This document shows positions 38,534 through 46,866 of a DNA stretch of 64,000 nt, in pieces. The first letter of the stretch is position 1. Every line of letters starts with the position of its first letter. The stretch covers positions 1 through 64,000 of the forward strand of contig CACHRI010000003.1 of the NCBI GenBank assembly GCA_902582155.1. The letters run 5' to 3'. The position numbers and the translations under genes are program-made. A model generated the notes under the pieces. It saw only the letters and a program-made list of their open reading frames with translations. It was not told the DNA's origin and did not search any database. The DNA is from an uncultured Pelagibacteraceae bacterium. GTDB taxonomy: Bacteria > Pseudomonadota > Alphaproteobacteria > Pelagibacterales > Pelagibacteraceae.

Positions 38534-39223
38534 ATTATATTTTTTCATTGCTGCTTTAGCTAAAATTAAATTTGGGTCAAAAAATGTTTTTGATGACTTT
38601 ACTTTTTTAAATGATTTATAAGCAAAAATCGCTACAGGAAGTTCTGTGCAAGCCAAAATAATTTTTTTACATTTCATTTTTAACAAATATCTAATCACTG
38701 GTTTAATAATTTTTTCAGCTTCTTTAACTTTTCCTTTTTTAACAAGAATAATAGATTTATTAACATATCTTTTTTGCAATTTTAAAGAAGGTTCAATTAG
38801 TTTGTATTTTTTTTCAAAAAATTTATGGTAAATTCTTGTTCTTAAAGTACTTTCGGTTGCTAAAATACCAATTTTTGAGCCAGAAGAACAATTTTTTTTT
38901 GCAAAAGTAAACACTTCTTTAGGCATACTTAGGATAGGGACTTTTACTCTTTTATTTAAATCATCGTACCAATGGTGTGCCGTGTTACACGGTATCGTAA
39001 TAAATTTACAATTATTATTTTGCAAAAAAATACATCCTTCTAATAAACTTTTGTAAACTTTTTTGTAAACTTTTTTATCACTTAACCTTTTGGGCACATT
39101 TGACTTATTATATAGTACAAATAACGGATATTTTTGATCCAGCTTACCTCTATATAATTTAGCTAATTTTGTAGAAAAATCTAAACCAGCTTGTGTGCCC
39201 ATACCTCCTAAAATACCTATCAT
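38516..39223 (-). CDS. Aspartate/glutamate racemase family protein
   Basis: The 235-residue protein matches the Asp/Glu/hydantoin racemase family. It has MIGILGGMGTQAGLDF at the start, first catalytic Cys in TIPCNTAHHWYDDL, and second Cys in IILACTELPVA. Both active-site Cys are in place, so it should be active as a PLP-independent racemase, most like the aspartate racemase/YgeA branch. The substrate is uncertain. It lies four bases after ygfZ on the minus strand. Confidence 0.88.
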   Translation of the reverse strand: MIGILGGMGTQAGLDFSTKLAKLYRGKLDQKYPLFVLYNKSNVPKRLSDKKVYKKVYKSLLEGCIFLQNNNCKFITIPCNTAHHWYDDLNKRVKVPILSMPKEVFTFAKKNCSSGSKIGILATESTLRTRIYHKFFEKKYKLIEPSLKLQKRYVNKSIILVKKGKVKEAEKIIKPVIRYLLKMKCKKIILACTELPVAIFAYKSFKKVKSSKTFFDPNLILAKAAMKKYNLKRVK

Positions 39224-39227
39224 ATTT

Positions 39228-40100
39228 TTAAATTATTTTTGCCCTCTGTTTACCCACTAAAATTTCTTTATTCTTTAATTCTGAAACTTTTTTATCAAAT
39301 GTATTAATTAATCCGAATGGAAAGGGATTGGCAATTAAAAGTTTACCAATTTGATTACCGTTCAAAGTAATTTCACTTCCGACTTTTAAATTCTTTTCAG
39401 AAACCAATGGCAATAATTTTTTTCTTAACTTATTTTTCAATTTCATTCTTGCTGTATTTTCTTGGCCTATGTAGCAACCTTTTTTAAAATCAATAGCAGA
39501 AAGTTCTTCAAAATTTGCCTCTAGTCCAAATAAATTGTTTTGTAAATTTTTCAGACTTTTAATAGGTATCCCAGCTTTATGAGCAATATTTAAATAGTCA
39601 CTATTGTCCTCAATTTTTAGAGATAATCTTTTTATAGTAAGATATAACTTTTCTAAATTTGATAATACTCTAGATCCTAATTTTTTTGACCGGGGATCTT
39701 GAAAAAAAGGACTTGATCTAAAAATAATTGTCTGTGTTGACTTATTCTCCTGTTTTTGAATTTCCTCAAATTTTTCATTTGAAATTACACCAACAACATA
39801 TTTGTCAGAAATATCTTTTATTTGAACTTCTGAACTAAGCTTATATTTTTCCAAAAAAGTTTTTAATTCTCCCTTAAACTCCGCTGAACTGTCTAAGAAA
39901 TATCCATTAATTGATTTAATTACAAAAAATTCATACAAATATTTTCCTTGAGGGGTAAATATTCCTGAAAAAATACTATTATCTTTATCAACACCATTAA
40001 TGTCATTCGTGATTATATTTTGAAGAAATTCTTTAGAATCCTTACCAGAAACTGAAATTATTTCTCTGTCCTTTAAAATATTTATTTGATTTTTTTTCAT
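39228..40100 (-). CDS. ygfZ: Folate-binding Fe-S/tRNA-modifying protein YgfZ
   Basis: The 290-residue protein is a GcvT-like YgfZ/IBA57 member, shown by the signature DFKKGCYIGQENTARMK with its conserved Cys. YgfZ uses folate and supports assembly or repair of certain Fe-S enzymes. The N-terminal SVSGKDSKEFLQNIITND block is typical. It lies 38 bases from the divergent dihydroorotase gene, and the racemase follows after four bases. Confidence 0.9.
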   Translation of the reverse strand: MKKNQINILKDREIISVSGKDSKEFLQNIITNDINGVDKDNSIFSGIFTPQGKYLYEFFVIKSINGYFLDSSAEFKGELKTFLEKYKLSSEVQIKDISDKYVVGVISNEKFEEIQKQENKSTQTIIFRSSPFFQDPRSKKLGSRVLSNLEKLYLTIKRLSLKIEDNSDYLNIAHKAGIPIKSLKNLQNNLFGLEANFEELSAIDFKKGCYIGQENTARMKLKNKLRKKLLPLVSEKNLKVGSEITLNGNQIGKLLIANPFPFGLINTFDKKVSELKNKEILVGKQRAKII

Positions 40101-40138
40101 TTATATAATCTTAATATTGTATATTATACTTAAAATTT

Positions 40139-41452
40139 ATGTCTGATAATAATAGTCTCATAATCAAAAATGGATCCTGTTACATAGATGGAAAACTGGT
40201 TAATACTGATATTACATTATCAGGGGGAAAAATTAAATCAATTGGTAAAGCAAACCTAAACAACCATAAAGTTTATGATGCAGAAAACAAAGTAGTTTTA
40301 CCCGGTATTATAGATACTCAAGTTCATTTTAGAGAGCCTGGCTCAACTGATGCCGAAGACTTAGAAAGTGGAAGTAGAGCAGCTGTATTAGGAGGTGTCA
40401 CATCTTTATTTGAAATGCCTAATACTAACCCACCGACAGCAAATTTAGTCGAGTTTGAGAAAAAACTTAAAGCAGCAAAAAATAGAATGCACAGTAATTA
40501 TGCTTTTTACTTTGGAGCCACTCCAACTAACACTGATCAACTCGCACAATTGAAAAATGTTGAAGGATGTTGTGGAGTAAAACTATTTGCAGGTTCTTCC
40601 ACAGGAAATTTATTGGTAGACAAAGAAGCTGATATTGAAAAAGTAATATCAAGTAGTGATAGAATTGTTTCTATTCATTCTGAAGATGAGGATATAATTA
40701 AATTAAGAAAAAAATTTATTAGAAAAGGCGATGTTCATTCACATTATGAGTGGAGAAATGTCGAATGTGCAATGTCTTCTACTCGTAGAGTAGTAAAAAT
40801 TGCTGAGAGATATAATAAAAAAATTCATGTTTTACATGTTACAACTAAAGAAGAAGTAGACTTTTTAGCAATGCACAAAAAAAATGTTACTTTTGAAACC
40901 ACTCCTCAGCATTTAACATTATATGCTCCAGACTGTTATGATAAATTAGGAACTTATGCTCAAATGAATCCTCCTTTGCGCGGTAAAGAGCACTACGATC
41001 GTCTTTGGATGGCTATAAAGAATAATATAGTTGATGTACTTGGCTCTGATCACGCCCCTCATCTAAAAGTGAATAAAGACAAAGAATATCCAAATTCTCC
41101 TTCGGGAATGCCTGGGGTTCAAACTATTTTTCCAATTATGATTGATCATGTAAATAATAAAAAACTAACTTTAAATCAACTCATTGGTTTAATGTGCGAA
41201 AACCCTTGTCGAATATTTGGAATTAAGAATAAAGGGTTTATTAAAGAGGGTTATGACGCTGATTTGACTATAGTTGATATGAATAAAGAAGTGACGATTA
41301 AAAATGAGATGATAGCTAGTAAATGCGGCTGGACACCATTTCATAATTATAAAGTTAAAGGCTTTCCGATAGGAACAATCATAAATGGTATTCTAGTGAT
41401 GTATGATGGAAAAATACTAATTGAGTCTAAGGGGAAACCTTTAAATTTTTAA
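40139..41452 (+). CDS. pyrC: Dihydroorotase (class I-like amidohydrolase)
   Basis: The 437-residue amidohydrolase matches bacterial dihydroorotase: VLPGIIDTQVHFREPGS, FEMPNTNPPT, IHSEDEDIIKLR, IHVLHVTTKEE, TPQHLTLYAPD and GSDHAPH. The first metal motif reads D-T-Q-V-H (Asp59, Gln61, His63) where class I enzymes usually have D-x-H-x-H. To my recollection this variant is common in alphaproteobacterial proteins annotated as dihydroorotase. It should close carbamoyl-aspartate in pyrimidine synthesis. A related cyclic amidohydrolase role cannot be excluded. The 3' end overlaps prpE by 12 bases. Confidence 0.87.
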   Translation: MSDNNSLIIKNGSCYIDGKLVNTDITLSGGKIKSIGKANLNNHKVYDAENKVVLPGIIDTQVHFREPGSTDAEDLESGSRAAVLGGVTSLFEMPNTNPPTANLVEFEKKLKAAKNRMHSNYAFYFGATPTNTDQLAQLKNVEGCCGVKLFAGSSTGNLLVDKEADIEKVISSSDRIVSIHSEDEDIIKLRKKFIRKGDVHSHYEWRNVECAMSSTRRVVKIAERYNKKIHVLHVTTKEEVDFLAMHKKNVTFETTPQHLTLYAPDCYDKLGTYAQMNPPLRGKEHYDRLWMAIKNNIVDVLGSDHAPHLKVNKDKEYPNSPSGMPGVQTIFPIMIDHVNNKKLTLNQLIGLMCENPCRIFGIKNKGFIKEGYDADLTIVDMNKEVTIKNEMIASKCGWTPFHNYKVKGFPIGTIINGILVMYDGKILIESKGKPLNF

Positions 41453-43339
41453 TATATTGTTCTTAATTAAATCTTCTTTAATCTCATCAAGAATAGCGGG
41501 GTCATCTATTGTTGCAGGCATTTTATAAGGTTCATTATCTGCAATTTTTCTAACAGTTCCTCTCAAAATTTTTCCTGATCTTGTTTTAGGCAGTCTTTTT
41601 ACTACAATAGCTATTTTAAATGCTGCGACGGGACCAACTTTTTCTCTTACCATTGAAATACATTCTTTTATTATTTCTTCATTTTTTTGCTTAACCCCAG
41701 CTTTAAGAGCTAAAAGCCCAATTGGTAATTGTCCTTTAAGTTTATCTGCGATACCAAGCACAGCACATTCAGCGACAGACTTGTGCTCCGCAAGTACTTC
41801 TTCAATAGCTCCAGTTGAAAGTCTATGACCGGCAACATTTATAATGTCATCAGTTCTCGACATTATCCAAACATATCCATCTTCGTCTATATGTCCTGCA
41901 TCATATGTTTGATAATAACCTGGATAATTAGTCATATAATTTTCTTCGTATCTTTTATCCGCACCCCATAAAGTTGGAAATGTGCCAGGTGGCAAAGGAA
42001 GTTTCACAACTATATCTCCCATTTTTCCTGGACCAACTTCTTTTCCGTCTGAGTTTAAAACTTTAAGGTCATATCCTGGAACTGGTTTAAAAGCAGAACC
42101 ATATTTAACTGGAAACTTTTCTATGCCAGTGCAACTTGATGTGATCGCCCAACTTGTTTCTGTTTGCCACCAATGATCTATCACCGGTGAATTAGATAAG
42201 TTTTCAAACCACTTAATAGTATCAGGGTCAGCTCTCTCTCCAGCTAAAAATAGTGTATCGAAATTACTTAAATCATATTTTTTGAAAAATTTACCTTCTG
42301 GATCCTCTTTTTTAATTGCTCTGATAGCAGTTGGAGCTGTAAATAAAGATTTTACTTTATGTTCAGAAATTACTCTCCAAAAAACTCCTGCGTCCGGTGT
42401 ACCAACTGGCTTTCCTTCAAAAAGAATTGTAGTGCATCCATAAAATAATGGAGCATATACGATATAAGAGTGACCGACTATCCATCCAATATCACTTGCC
42501 GACCACCAAACATCATCTTGATCAATATTATAAATATTTTTCATAGTCCATTTTAAAGCTACTATGTGGCCTCCGATATCTCTTACAATTCCTTTTGGCA
42601 AACCAGTAGTTCCTGACGTATAAAGTATATAAGCATAATCATTGGCATTCATCTCTACACAGCTTTCTGGTTTTGCGTTTTGAAGCGCATCTTCCCAAGT
42701 TATATCTTTTTTTGAATCCAAAACCGCTTTATTTTTTTCTCTTTGATAGATTATACATTTATTAGGCTTGTGTTTTGAAAGCTCTAAAGCTTTATTTAGC
42801 AATGGTTTATATTCAACAACTCGTCCAGGTTCATAACCACAAGATGCTGAAATTATAATTTTTGCTTTAGAGTCATCTATTCTGCTTGCTAATTCATTGG
42901 CAGCAAAGCCACCAAAGACAACTGAATGAACTGCGCCTATTCTTCCGCATGCCAGCATGGCAATTACAGCTTCTGGTATCATCGGCATATAAATTATTAC
43001 ACGATCACCTTTATTTATACCTTGGTTTTTAAGCGCTCCCGCAAACAAAGACACTTTTTCCTTAAGCTGATTGTAAGTAATTTTTTTTTTTGAGTTTGTA
43101 ATTGGACTATCGTAAATGATAGCTAGTTTTTCGCCTCTCCCATTATCAATATGATAATCTATTGCGTTGTAACAGGTGTTTGTCACTCCATCTTCATACC
43201 ATTTATAAAAAGGTGGGTTAGCTGAATTTAAAATTTTTGATGGTTTTTTATACCAAAATATATCTTCAGCAATATTTTTCCAAAAATTCTCTTTTTGGTT
43301 AATAGAAGAATCGTATATTTCCTTATATTTGCCTTGCAA
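41441..43339 (-). CDS. prpE: Propionyl-CoA synthetase (acyl-CoA synthetase)
   Basis: The 632-residue ANL-family enzyme has YILYTSGTTGLPKGIVRD, VWWSASDIGWIVGHSYI, WWQTETSWAI and the C-terminal PKTRSGKILRGT with the acetylatable Lys. ASCGYEPGRVVEYKPLL and the N-terminal IYDSSINQKENFW fit the PrpE/ACSS3 branch rather than acetyl-CoA synthetase, though acetate could also be used. The start is TTG, placed six bases after a GGGGGG ribosome-site-like run. It is divergent from proteorhodopsin across 228 bases and overlaps pyrC by 12 bases at the other end. Confidence 0.9.
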   Translation of the reverse strand: MQGKYKEIYDSSINQKENFWKNIAEDIFWYKKPSKILNSANPPFYKWYEDGVTNTCYNAIDYHIDNGRGEKLAIIYDSPITNSKKKITYNQLKEKVSLFAGALKNQGINKGDRVIIYMPMIPEAVIAMLACGRIGAVHSVVFGGFAANELASRIDDSKAKIIISASCGYEPGRVVEYKPLLNKALELSKHKPNKCIIYQREKNKAVLDSKKDITWEDALQNAKPESCVEMNANDYAYILYTSGTTGLPKGIVRDIGGHIVALKWTMKNIYNIDQDDVWWSASDIGWIVGHSYIVYAPLFYGCTTILFEGKPVGTPDAGVFWRVISEHKVKSLFTAPTAIRAIKKEDPEGKFFKKYDLSNFDTLFLAGERADPDTIKWFENLSNSPVIDHWWQTETSWAITSSCTGIEKFPVKYGSAFKPVPGYDLKVLNSDGKEVGPGKMGDIVVKLPLPPGTFPTLWGADKRYEENYMTNYPGYYQTYDAGHIDEDGYVWIMSRTDDIINVAGHRLSTGAIEEVLAEHKSVAECAVLGIADKLKGQLPIGLLALKAGVKQKNEEIIKECISMVREKVGPVAAFKIAIVVKRLPKTRSGKILRGTVRKIADNEPYKMPATIDDPAILDEIKEDLIKNNILKI

Positions 43340-43391
43340 ATTATCCCCCCTGAAATTATGCGTTTAAACCATACTAAACAGAAATATCCCC

Positions 43392-43432
43392 AAAAAAAAC
43401 CCAAAAATCCAATAAAAACGGGGTTTTTTTTT
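43392..43432. other. Terminator-like inverted repeat in the prpE/proteorhodopsin spacer
   Basis: AAAAAAAACCC (43392-43402) can pair with GGGTTTTTTTT (43421-43431), with an 18-base loop and a T-run in the stem itself. It looks like a terminator on either strand but lies upstream of both divergent genes, so it could attenuate either leader or block read-through from upstream initiation. A low-complexity coincidence is possible. Confidence 0.35.
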
Positions 43433-43494
43433 CAAAAAAAGACTTCACTGTAACAGTTATTTTTATTAAGGTTCCGACCAACTAATCTACTAAT

Positions 43495-43533
43495 GACTAT
43501 GTAGTCGTTTGATAGATAGTTTATTAATAAACT
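43495..43533. promoter_or_regulatory. Two dyads in the proteorhodopsin upstream region
   Basis: A 12-base dyad GACTA-TG-TAGTC (43495-43506) and a perfect 16-base palindrome AGTTTATTAATAAACT (43518-43533) lie 35-73 bases before the proteorhodopsin ATG. A TTGATA hexamer (43509-43514) lies between them. They may be operator sites or part of the promoter; I cannot place a convincing -10. A strong AGGGAGG ribosome site (43555-43561) follows. Confidence 0.45.
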
Positions 43534-43567
43534 AAAAATAGAAAACTAACTAACGAGGGAGGTTTTC

Positions 43568-44338
43568 ATGAGAAAATTAAGTCTAATTGCATTAGCGGCA
43601 GTTGCCTTTTTGGGTATTACTGGTTCAGCTAACGCAGCGACGCCTATGCTTGAGACGGGAGATTTCGTAGGAATATCTTTCTGGCTTGTGTCAATGGGTA
43701 TGATCGCAACTACAGTATTCTTTTTCGCAGAAAGAGGTACCGTAGCAGCATCTTGGAGAACATCAATTTCAGTAGCTGGACTAGTTACTGGTGTTGCGTT
43801 TATCCATTATATGTATATGCGAGACGTTTGGGTGACAACTGGTGATACACCAACAGTATACAGATATATTGATTGGTTAATTACTGTGCCACTTCAAATG
43901 GTAGAATTCTATCTAATCTTGGCAGCTGTAAGAAAGGTGCCAACTTCTATATTCTGGAAACTATTAATTGGTTCTTTAGTAATGTTAATCGGTGGATACT
44001 TAGGTGAAGCTGGTTACATTCAACCATTTGTAGGTTTCGTAATTGGAATGGCTGGATGGATCTACATCTTGTTTGAAATATTCTCAGGTGAAGCTGGAAC
44101 TGCAGCTGCAAAGTCTGGTAACAAGGCTATGTCAACTGCGTTTAGCGCAATGAGAATTATCGTAACAATCGGTTGGGCTATATATCCTTTAGGATATGTA
44201 TTCGGTTATTTAACTGGTGGTGTTGATGCTAATGCATTAAACATTATTTACAACCTAGCTGACTTTATCAATAAGATCGCTTTTGGTCTTGTGATTTGGG
44301 CAGCAGCGATGCAAAATACAAGATTAGCATCTAGATAA
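43568..44338 (+). CDS. Proteorhodopsin, blue-absorbing type
   Basis: The 256-residue protein has a signal peptide (about residues 1-23) and seven membrane helices. Key residues map to the known green proteorhodopsin sites. The proton acceptor is Asp102 (YRYIDWL), the donor is Glu113 (QMVEFYL), Arg99 is the counter-ion Arg, His80 (FIHYMYM) is the acceptor's partner, and Lys236 (ADFINKIAFG) is the retinal Schiff-base Lys. The spectral-tuning position is Gln110 (VPLQM), the blue-shifting state. All residues for outward proton pumping are present. The strong AGGGAGG ribosome site and private terminator suggest a monocistronic, highly expressed gene. No retinal synthesis genes are adjacent. Confidence 0.98.
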   Translation: MRKLSLIALAAVAFLGITGSANAATPMLETGDFVGISFWLVSMGMIATTVFFFAERGTVAASWRTSISVAGLVTGVAFIHYMYMRDVWVTTGDTPTVYRYIDWLITVPLQMVEFYLILAAVRKVPTSIFWKLLIGSLVMLIGGYLGEAGYIQPFVGFVIGMAGWIYILFEIFSGEAGTAAAKSGNKAMSTAFSAMRIIVTIGWAIYPLGYVFGYLTGGVDANALNIIYNLADFINKIAFGLVIWAAAMQNTRLASR

Positions 44339-44354
44339 TTAGATCATAAACTTT

Positions 44355-44390
44355 AAAAGGGCGAGTACGTTTTACGTACTTGCCCTTTTT
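44355..44390 (+). terminator. Intrinsic terminator after proteorhodopsin
   Basis: AAAAGGGCGAGTACGT (44355-44370) pairs with ACGTACTTGCCCTTTT (44374-44389), giving a 16-bp stem with one G.U and a TTT loop, followed by T residues. It is the most stable intrinsic terminator in the window and isolates proteorhodopsin from the ferredoxin operon. Confidence 0.95.
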
Positions 44391-44414
44391 CTTTAGATAC
44401 TTATATTAAAATTA

Positions 44415-44735
44415 ATGCCAAAAATTACATACATTGAGCAAAACGGTAATTCAAAGACAATTGAAGTTGATAACGGTCTAACCGTAATGGAAGGAGCGGT
44501 TCAAAACAACATACCTGGTATTGATGCAGACTGTGGAGGAGGAATGGCCTGTGCAACTTGCCATGTTTATGTCGAAGATTCATGGTTAACTAAACTTCCA
44601 AAAGCTGAGGATGCTGAACAAGATATGATTGATATGGCTTATAAACCAAATAAGAATAGTAGGTTAAGTTGTCAGATAGTAGTTTCAGATGAGATTGATG
44701 GTTTAACAGTAACAACACCAGAAAAACAAACTTAA
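44415..44735 (+). CDS. 2Fe-2S ferredoxin, adrenodoxin type
   Basis: The 106-residue protein has the adrenodoxin-type cluster motif C-x5-C-x2-C-x36-C: Cys40, Cys46, Cys49 ([14 protein letters not shown]) and Cys86 (RLSCQIV). It carries electrons in the cytoplasm. Its TAA stop overlaps the reductase ATG by one base, so reductase and ferredoxin are likely partners. Besides Fe-S assembly, such ferredoxins serve cytochrome P450s or other oxygenases; no such acceptor lies nearby. Confidence 0.95.
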   Translation: MPKITYIEQNGNSKTIEVDNGLTVMEGAVQNNIPGIDADCGGGMACATCHVYVEDSWLTKLPKAEDAEQDMIDMAYKPNKNSRLSCQIVVSDEIDGLTVTTPEKQT

Positions 44736-45751
44736 TGATTAAAACAGACGTTGTTATAATAGGAGCTGGGCCCGTAGGACTTTTTGCAGTTCATCAGCTT
44801 GGTATAAAAGGATTAAAATCAGAAGTAATTGACAACCTTGATAAAGCTGGCGGTCAATGTATAGAACTTTATCCTGATAAACCGATTTACGATATTCCAG
44901 CTGTTCCTAAATGCAGTGGAAAGTCTTTAACAGATAATTTATTAGAACAGATAAAACCTTTTGGTTCTAAGATTCATTTGAATGAAAGAGTTCAGGAAAT
45001 AAAGGAAGACAAAGGTTTATGGACTTTAAAAACTAGTAACAATAAAACCTTCACTACACCAAATATAATTATAGCTGGCGGGGTAGGATCATTTGAACCA
45101 AGAAAACTTCCTTTAAAAGAGCTTACAAAATTTGAAGGTAAATCAGTTTTTTACTCAGTAACTGATAAAACTTCATTTAAAAATAAAAAAATATCTATAT
45201 TTGGAGGTGGAGACTCCGCATTAGATTGGGCTTTAGAATTTGCAAAATATTCAAAAGTTACTTTAATTCATAGAAGAAATGAATTTAGAGGTGCACCTCA
45301 TACATTGAAAGAACTAGAAAAATTAAAAGCAGAAGGAAAAATAACAATAAAAACACCTTTTCAAATAGACTCTATTAATGAGGGAAAAGAAATAAAATTC
45401 ATTAATATAAAAAATGATGATGAAAAAACAGAGAAAATAGAAACAGATATTATCTTAGGTTTTTTTGGTTTGATTATGCAACTTGGACCAATTGCAGAAT
45501 GGGGATTAAATATGGATAAAAAAACAATTAAAGTAAACACTGAAAACTTTCAAACAAATAAACCAGGTATATTTGCAATCGGCGATATTTGTACTTATCC
45601 TGGAAAATTAAAACTCATCCTTTCTGGCTTCCACGAAGCAGCCTTGGCATCAGTTGAGTGTTTTAAAAGAGCAAGACCTAACGAAAAATATAGATTTCAA
45701 TTCACTACATCATCCAAAGAAATTCAAGACAGACTTGGCATAAAAAAATGA
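44735..45751 (+). CDS. Ferredoxin-NAD(P)+ reductase, thioredoxin-reductase-like type
   Basis: The 338-residue flavoprotein has FAD motif VVIIGAGPVGLFAVHQLG, NAD(P) motif ISIFGGGDSALDWALEF and the C-terminal FAIGDICTYPGKLKLILSGF block. There is no CxxC redox centre in the NADPH domain, which separates it from true thioredoxin reductase and fits the TrxR-like FNR group. HRRNEFRGAP contains Arg residues expected for NADPH. Such genes near SAR11 proteorhodopsin are often labelled thioredoxin reductase; the missing CxxC argues for FNR. It overlaps its neighbours on both sides (TAATG and ATGA). Confidence 0.92.
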   Translation: MIKTDVVIIGAGPVGLFAVHQLGIKGLKSEVIDNLDKAGGQCIELYPDKPIYDIPAVPKCSGKSLTDNLLEQIKPFGSKIHLNERVQEIKEDKGLWTLKTSNNKTFTTPNIIIAGGVGSFEPRKLPLKELTKFEGKSVFYSVTDKTSFKNKKISIFGGGDSALDWALEFAKYSKVTLIHRRNEFRGAPHTLKELEKLKAEGKITIKTPFQIDSINEGKEIKFINIKNDDEKTEKIETDIILGFFGLIMQLGPIAEWGLNMDKKTIKVNTENFQTNKPGIFAIGDICTYPGKLKLILSGFHEAALASVECFKRARPNEKYRFQFTTSSKEIQDRLGIKK

Positions 45752-46374
45752 TTGAAGTACTAACTTCAAACACTCCAAATGGAAAAAAAATAACCATTAT
45801 GCTTGAAGAGATAGGCTATGAATATAAAATTACTAAAATTAATATAAATAAAGATGAACAATTTGATCCTGAGTTTCAGAAAATAAGTCCTTTTAGAAAA
45901 ATTCCTGTAATCATTGACCACGACAAAAATATAAGTTTATTTGAGTCAGGCGCTATACTAATTTATTTAGCTGAAAAAAGTGGGAAATTTTATGACCAAA
46001 ATAAAAGAACAATAATCAATCAATGGCTCATAGGTCAGATGGCCTATGTCGGACCTATGCTCGGTCAACATCATCAATTCCATCATTACAATCCAGGAAA
46101 AAGCAAATTTGGGGAAGAAAGATATTTTAAAATTTGTGAGCGAATTTATTTAGAACTCGACATGAGATTAAAAAATTCAAAATATTTAGCCTACGATGAA
46201 TATACAATTGCTGATATCGCTACTTTTCCGTGGATAGCAAGGCACGACTGGCACGATATTGGATTGAAAAAGTTTAAAAATTTATCCAGATGGTATAAAG
46301 AAATTTCTGAGAGAAAAGGTGTTATTAAAGGCTATGACTTATTAGGCAAAGGTGAGCAAATTCCCAAAATTTAA
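45748..46374 (+). CDS. Glutathione S-transferase, YfcG/Nu-class-like
   Basis: The 208-residue protein has an N-terminal thioredoxin fold and helical C-terminal domain. The start VLTSNTPNGKKITIMLEE carries the T-P-N-G motif of Nu-class enzymes (E. coli YfcG, YghU), which act as glutathione-dependent disulfide reductases. ISPFRKIPVI and LFESGAILIYLAE form the glutathione-binding site. Overlap with the reductase by ATGA puts it in the ferredoxin operon, a probable redox or oxidative-stress unit beside the light-driven pump. Its stop interlocks with that of dksA (TTAA). Confidence 0.9.
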   Translation: MIEVLTSNTPNGKKITIMLEEIGYEYKITKININKDEQFDPEFQKISPFRKIPVIIDHDKNISLFESGAILIYLAEKSGKFYDQNKRTIINQWLIGQMAYVGPMLGQHHQFHHYNPGKSKFGEERYFKICERIYLELDMRLKNSKYLAYDEYTIADIATFPWIARHDWHDIGLKKFKNLSRWYKEISERKGVIKGYDLLGKGEQIPKI

Positions 46375-46793
46375 TCATCTACAAAAATCTTTTCGTCTCT
46401 TTCATGTTTTTCCTGTGCTTCAATTGTCATTGTTGCTATCGGTCTAGCCATCAATCTTTTCAAACCAATTGGCTCGCCTGTTTCTTCACAATAACCGTAG
46501 GTACCATCTTTAATTCGTCTTAATGCTAAATCAATCTTTGCAATTAATTTTCTACTTCTATTTAACGATTTCATTTCTACTGACTTATCTGTATATGAAG
46601 AAGCTTGATCAACCACATCAGCAGAAGACATACTATCATCTGATGAGTTGAGCAGGTTTCCAAGATTATTTGCTTTGATTATATCTTTTTTCCATCTTAC
46701 AAGTTCATCCGAGAAAAATTTTTTGTGCTTTGCACACATATATTTCTCTTTTTGACTTGGGGTGTATTTTTTATTACTAGTTTTTTTTACCAT
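46371..46793 (-). CDS. dksA: DksA-family transcription factor, single-Cys type
   Basis: The 140-residue protein has the DksA coiled coil with tip motif DVVDQA (Asp59, Asp62, Ala64) and C-terminal YGYCEETGEPIGLKRLMARP. Only Cys102 of the four zinc-finger positions remains; the others are Thr105, Thr123 and Ala126. It thus resembles zinc-independent DksA2 proteins. DksA binds the RNA polymerase secondary channel with ppGpp. The alphaproteobacterial form often has this pattern. It is divergent from a GT39 gene across 73 bases. Confidence 0.93.
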   Translation of the reverse strand: MVKKTSNKKYTPSQKEKYMCAKHKKFFSDELVRWKKDIIKANNLGNLLNSSDDSMSSADVVDQASSYTDKSVEMKSLNRSRKLIAKIDLALRRIKDGTYGYCEETGEPIGLKRLMARPIATMTIEAQEKHERDEKIFVDD

Positions 46794-46866
46794 CAGTGAA
46801 TTCGGGGGAGTATAGGTTTGAATTTAAGAGTGTCAATAGTTTTAAAATTGTATTAATTTAGCTATT

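Noticed and set aside
43358-43453. 31-codon plus-strand ORF in the prpE/proteorhodopsin spacer
   Set aside because: It is low-complexity (Lys/Phe/Pro from A- and T-runs), spans the terminator-like repeat, and has no ribosome site.
44735-45751. Thioredoxin reductase as the product of the gene after ferredoxin
   Set aside because: The NADPH domain lacks the CxxC redox pair; the ferredoxin neighbour and overall motifs fit the TrxR-like ferredoxin reductase group.
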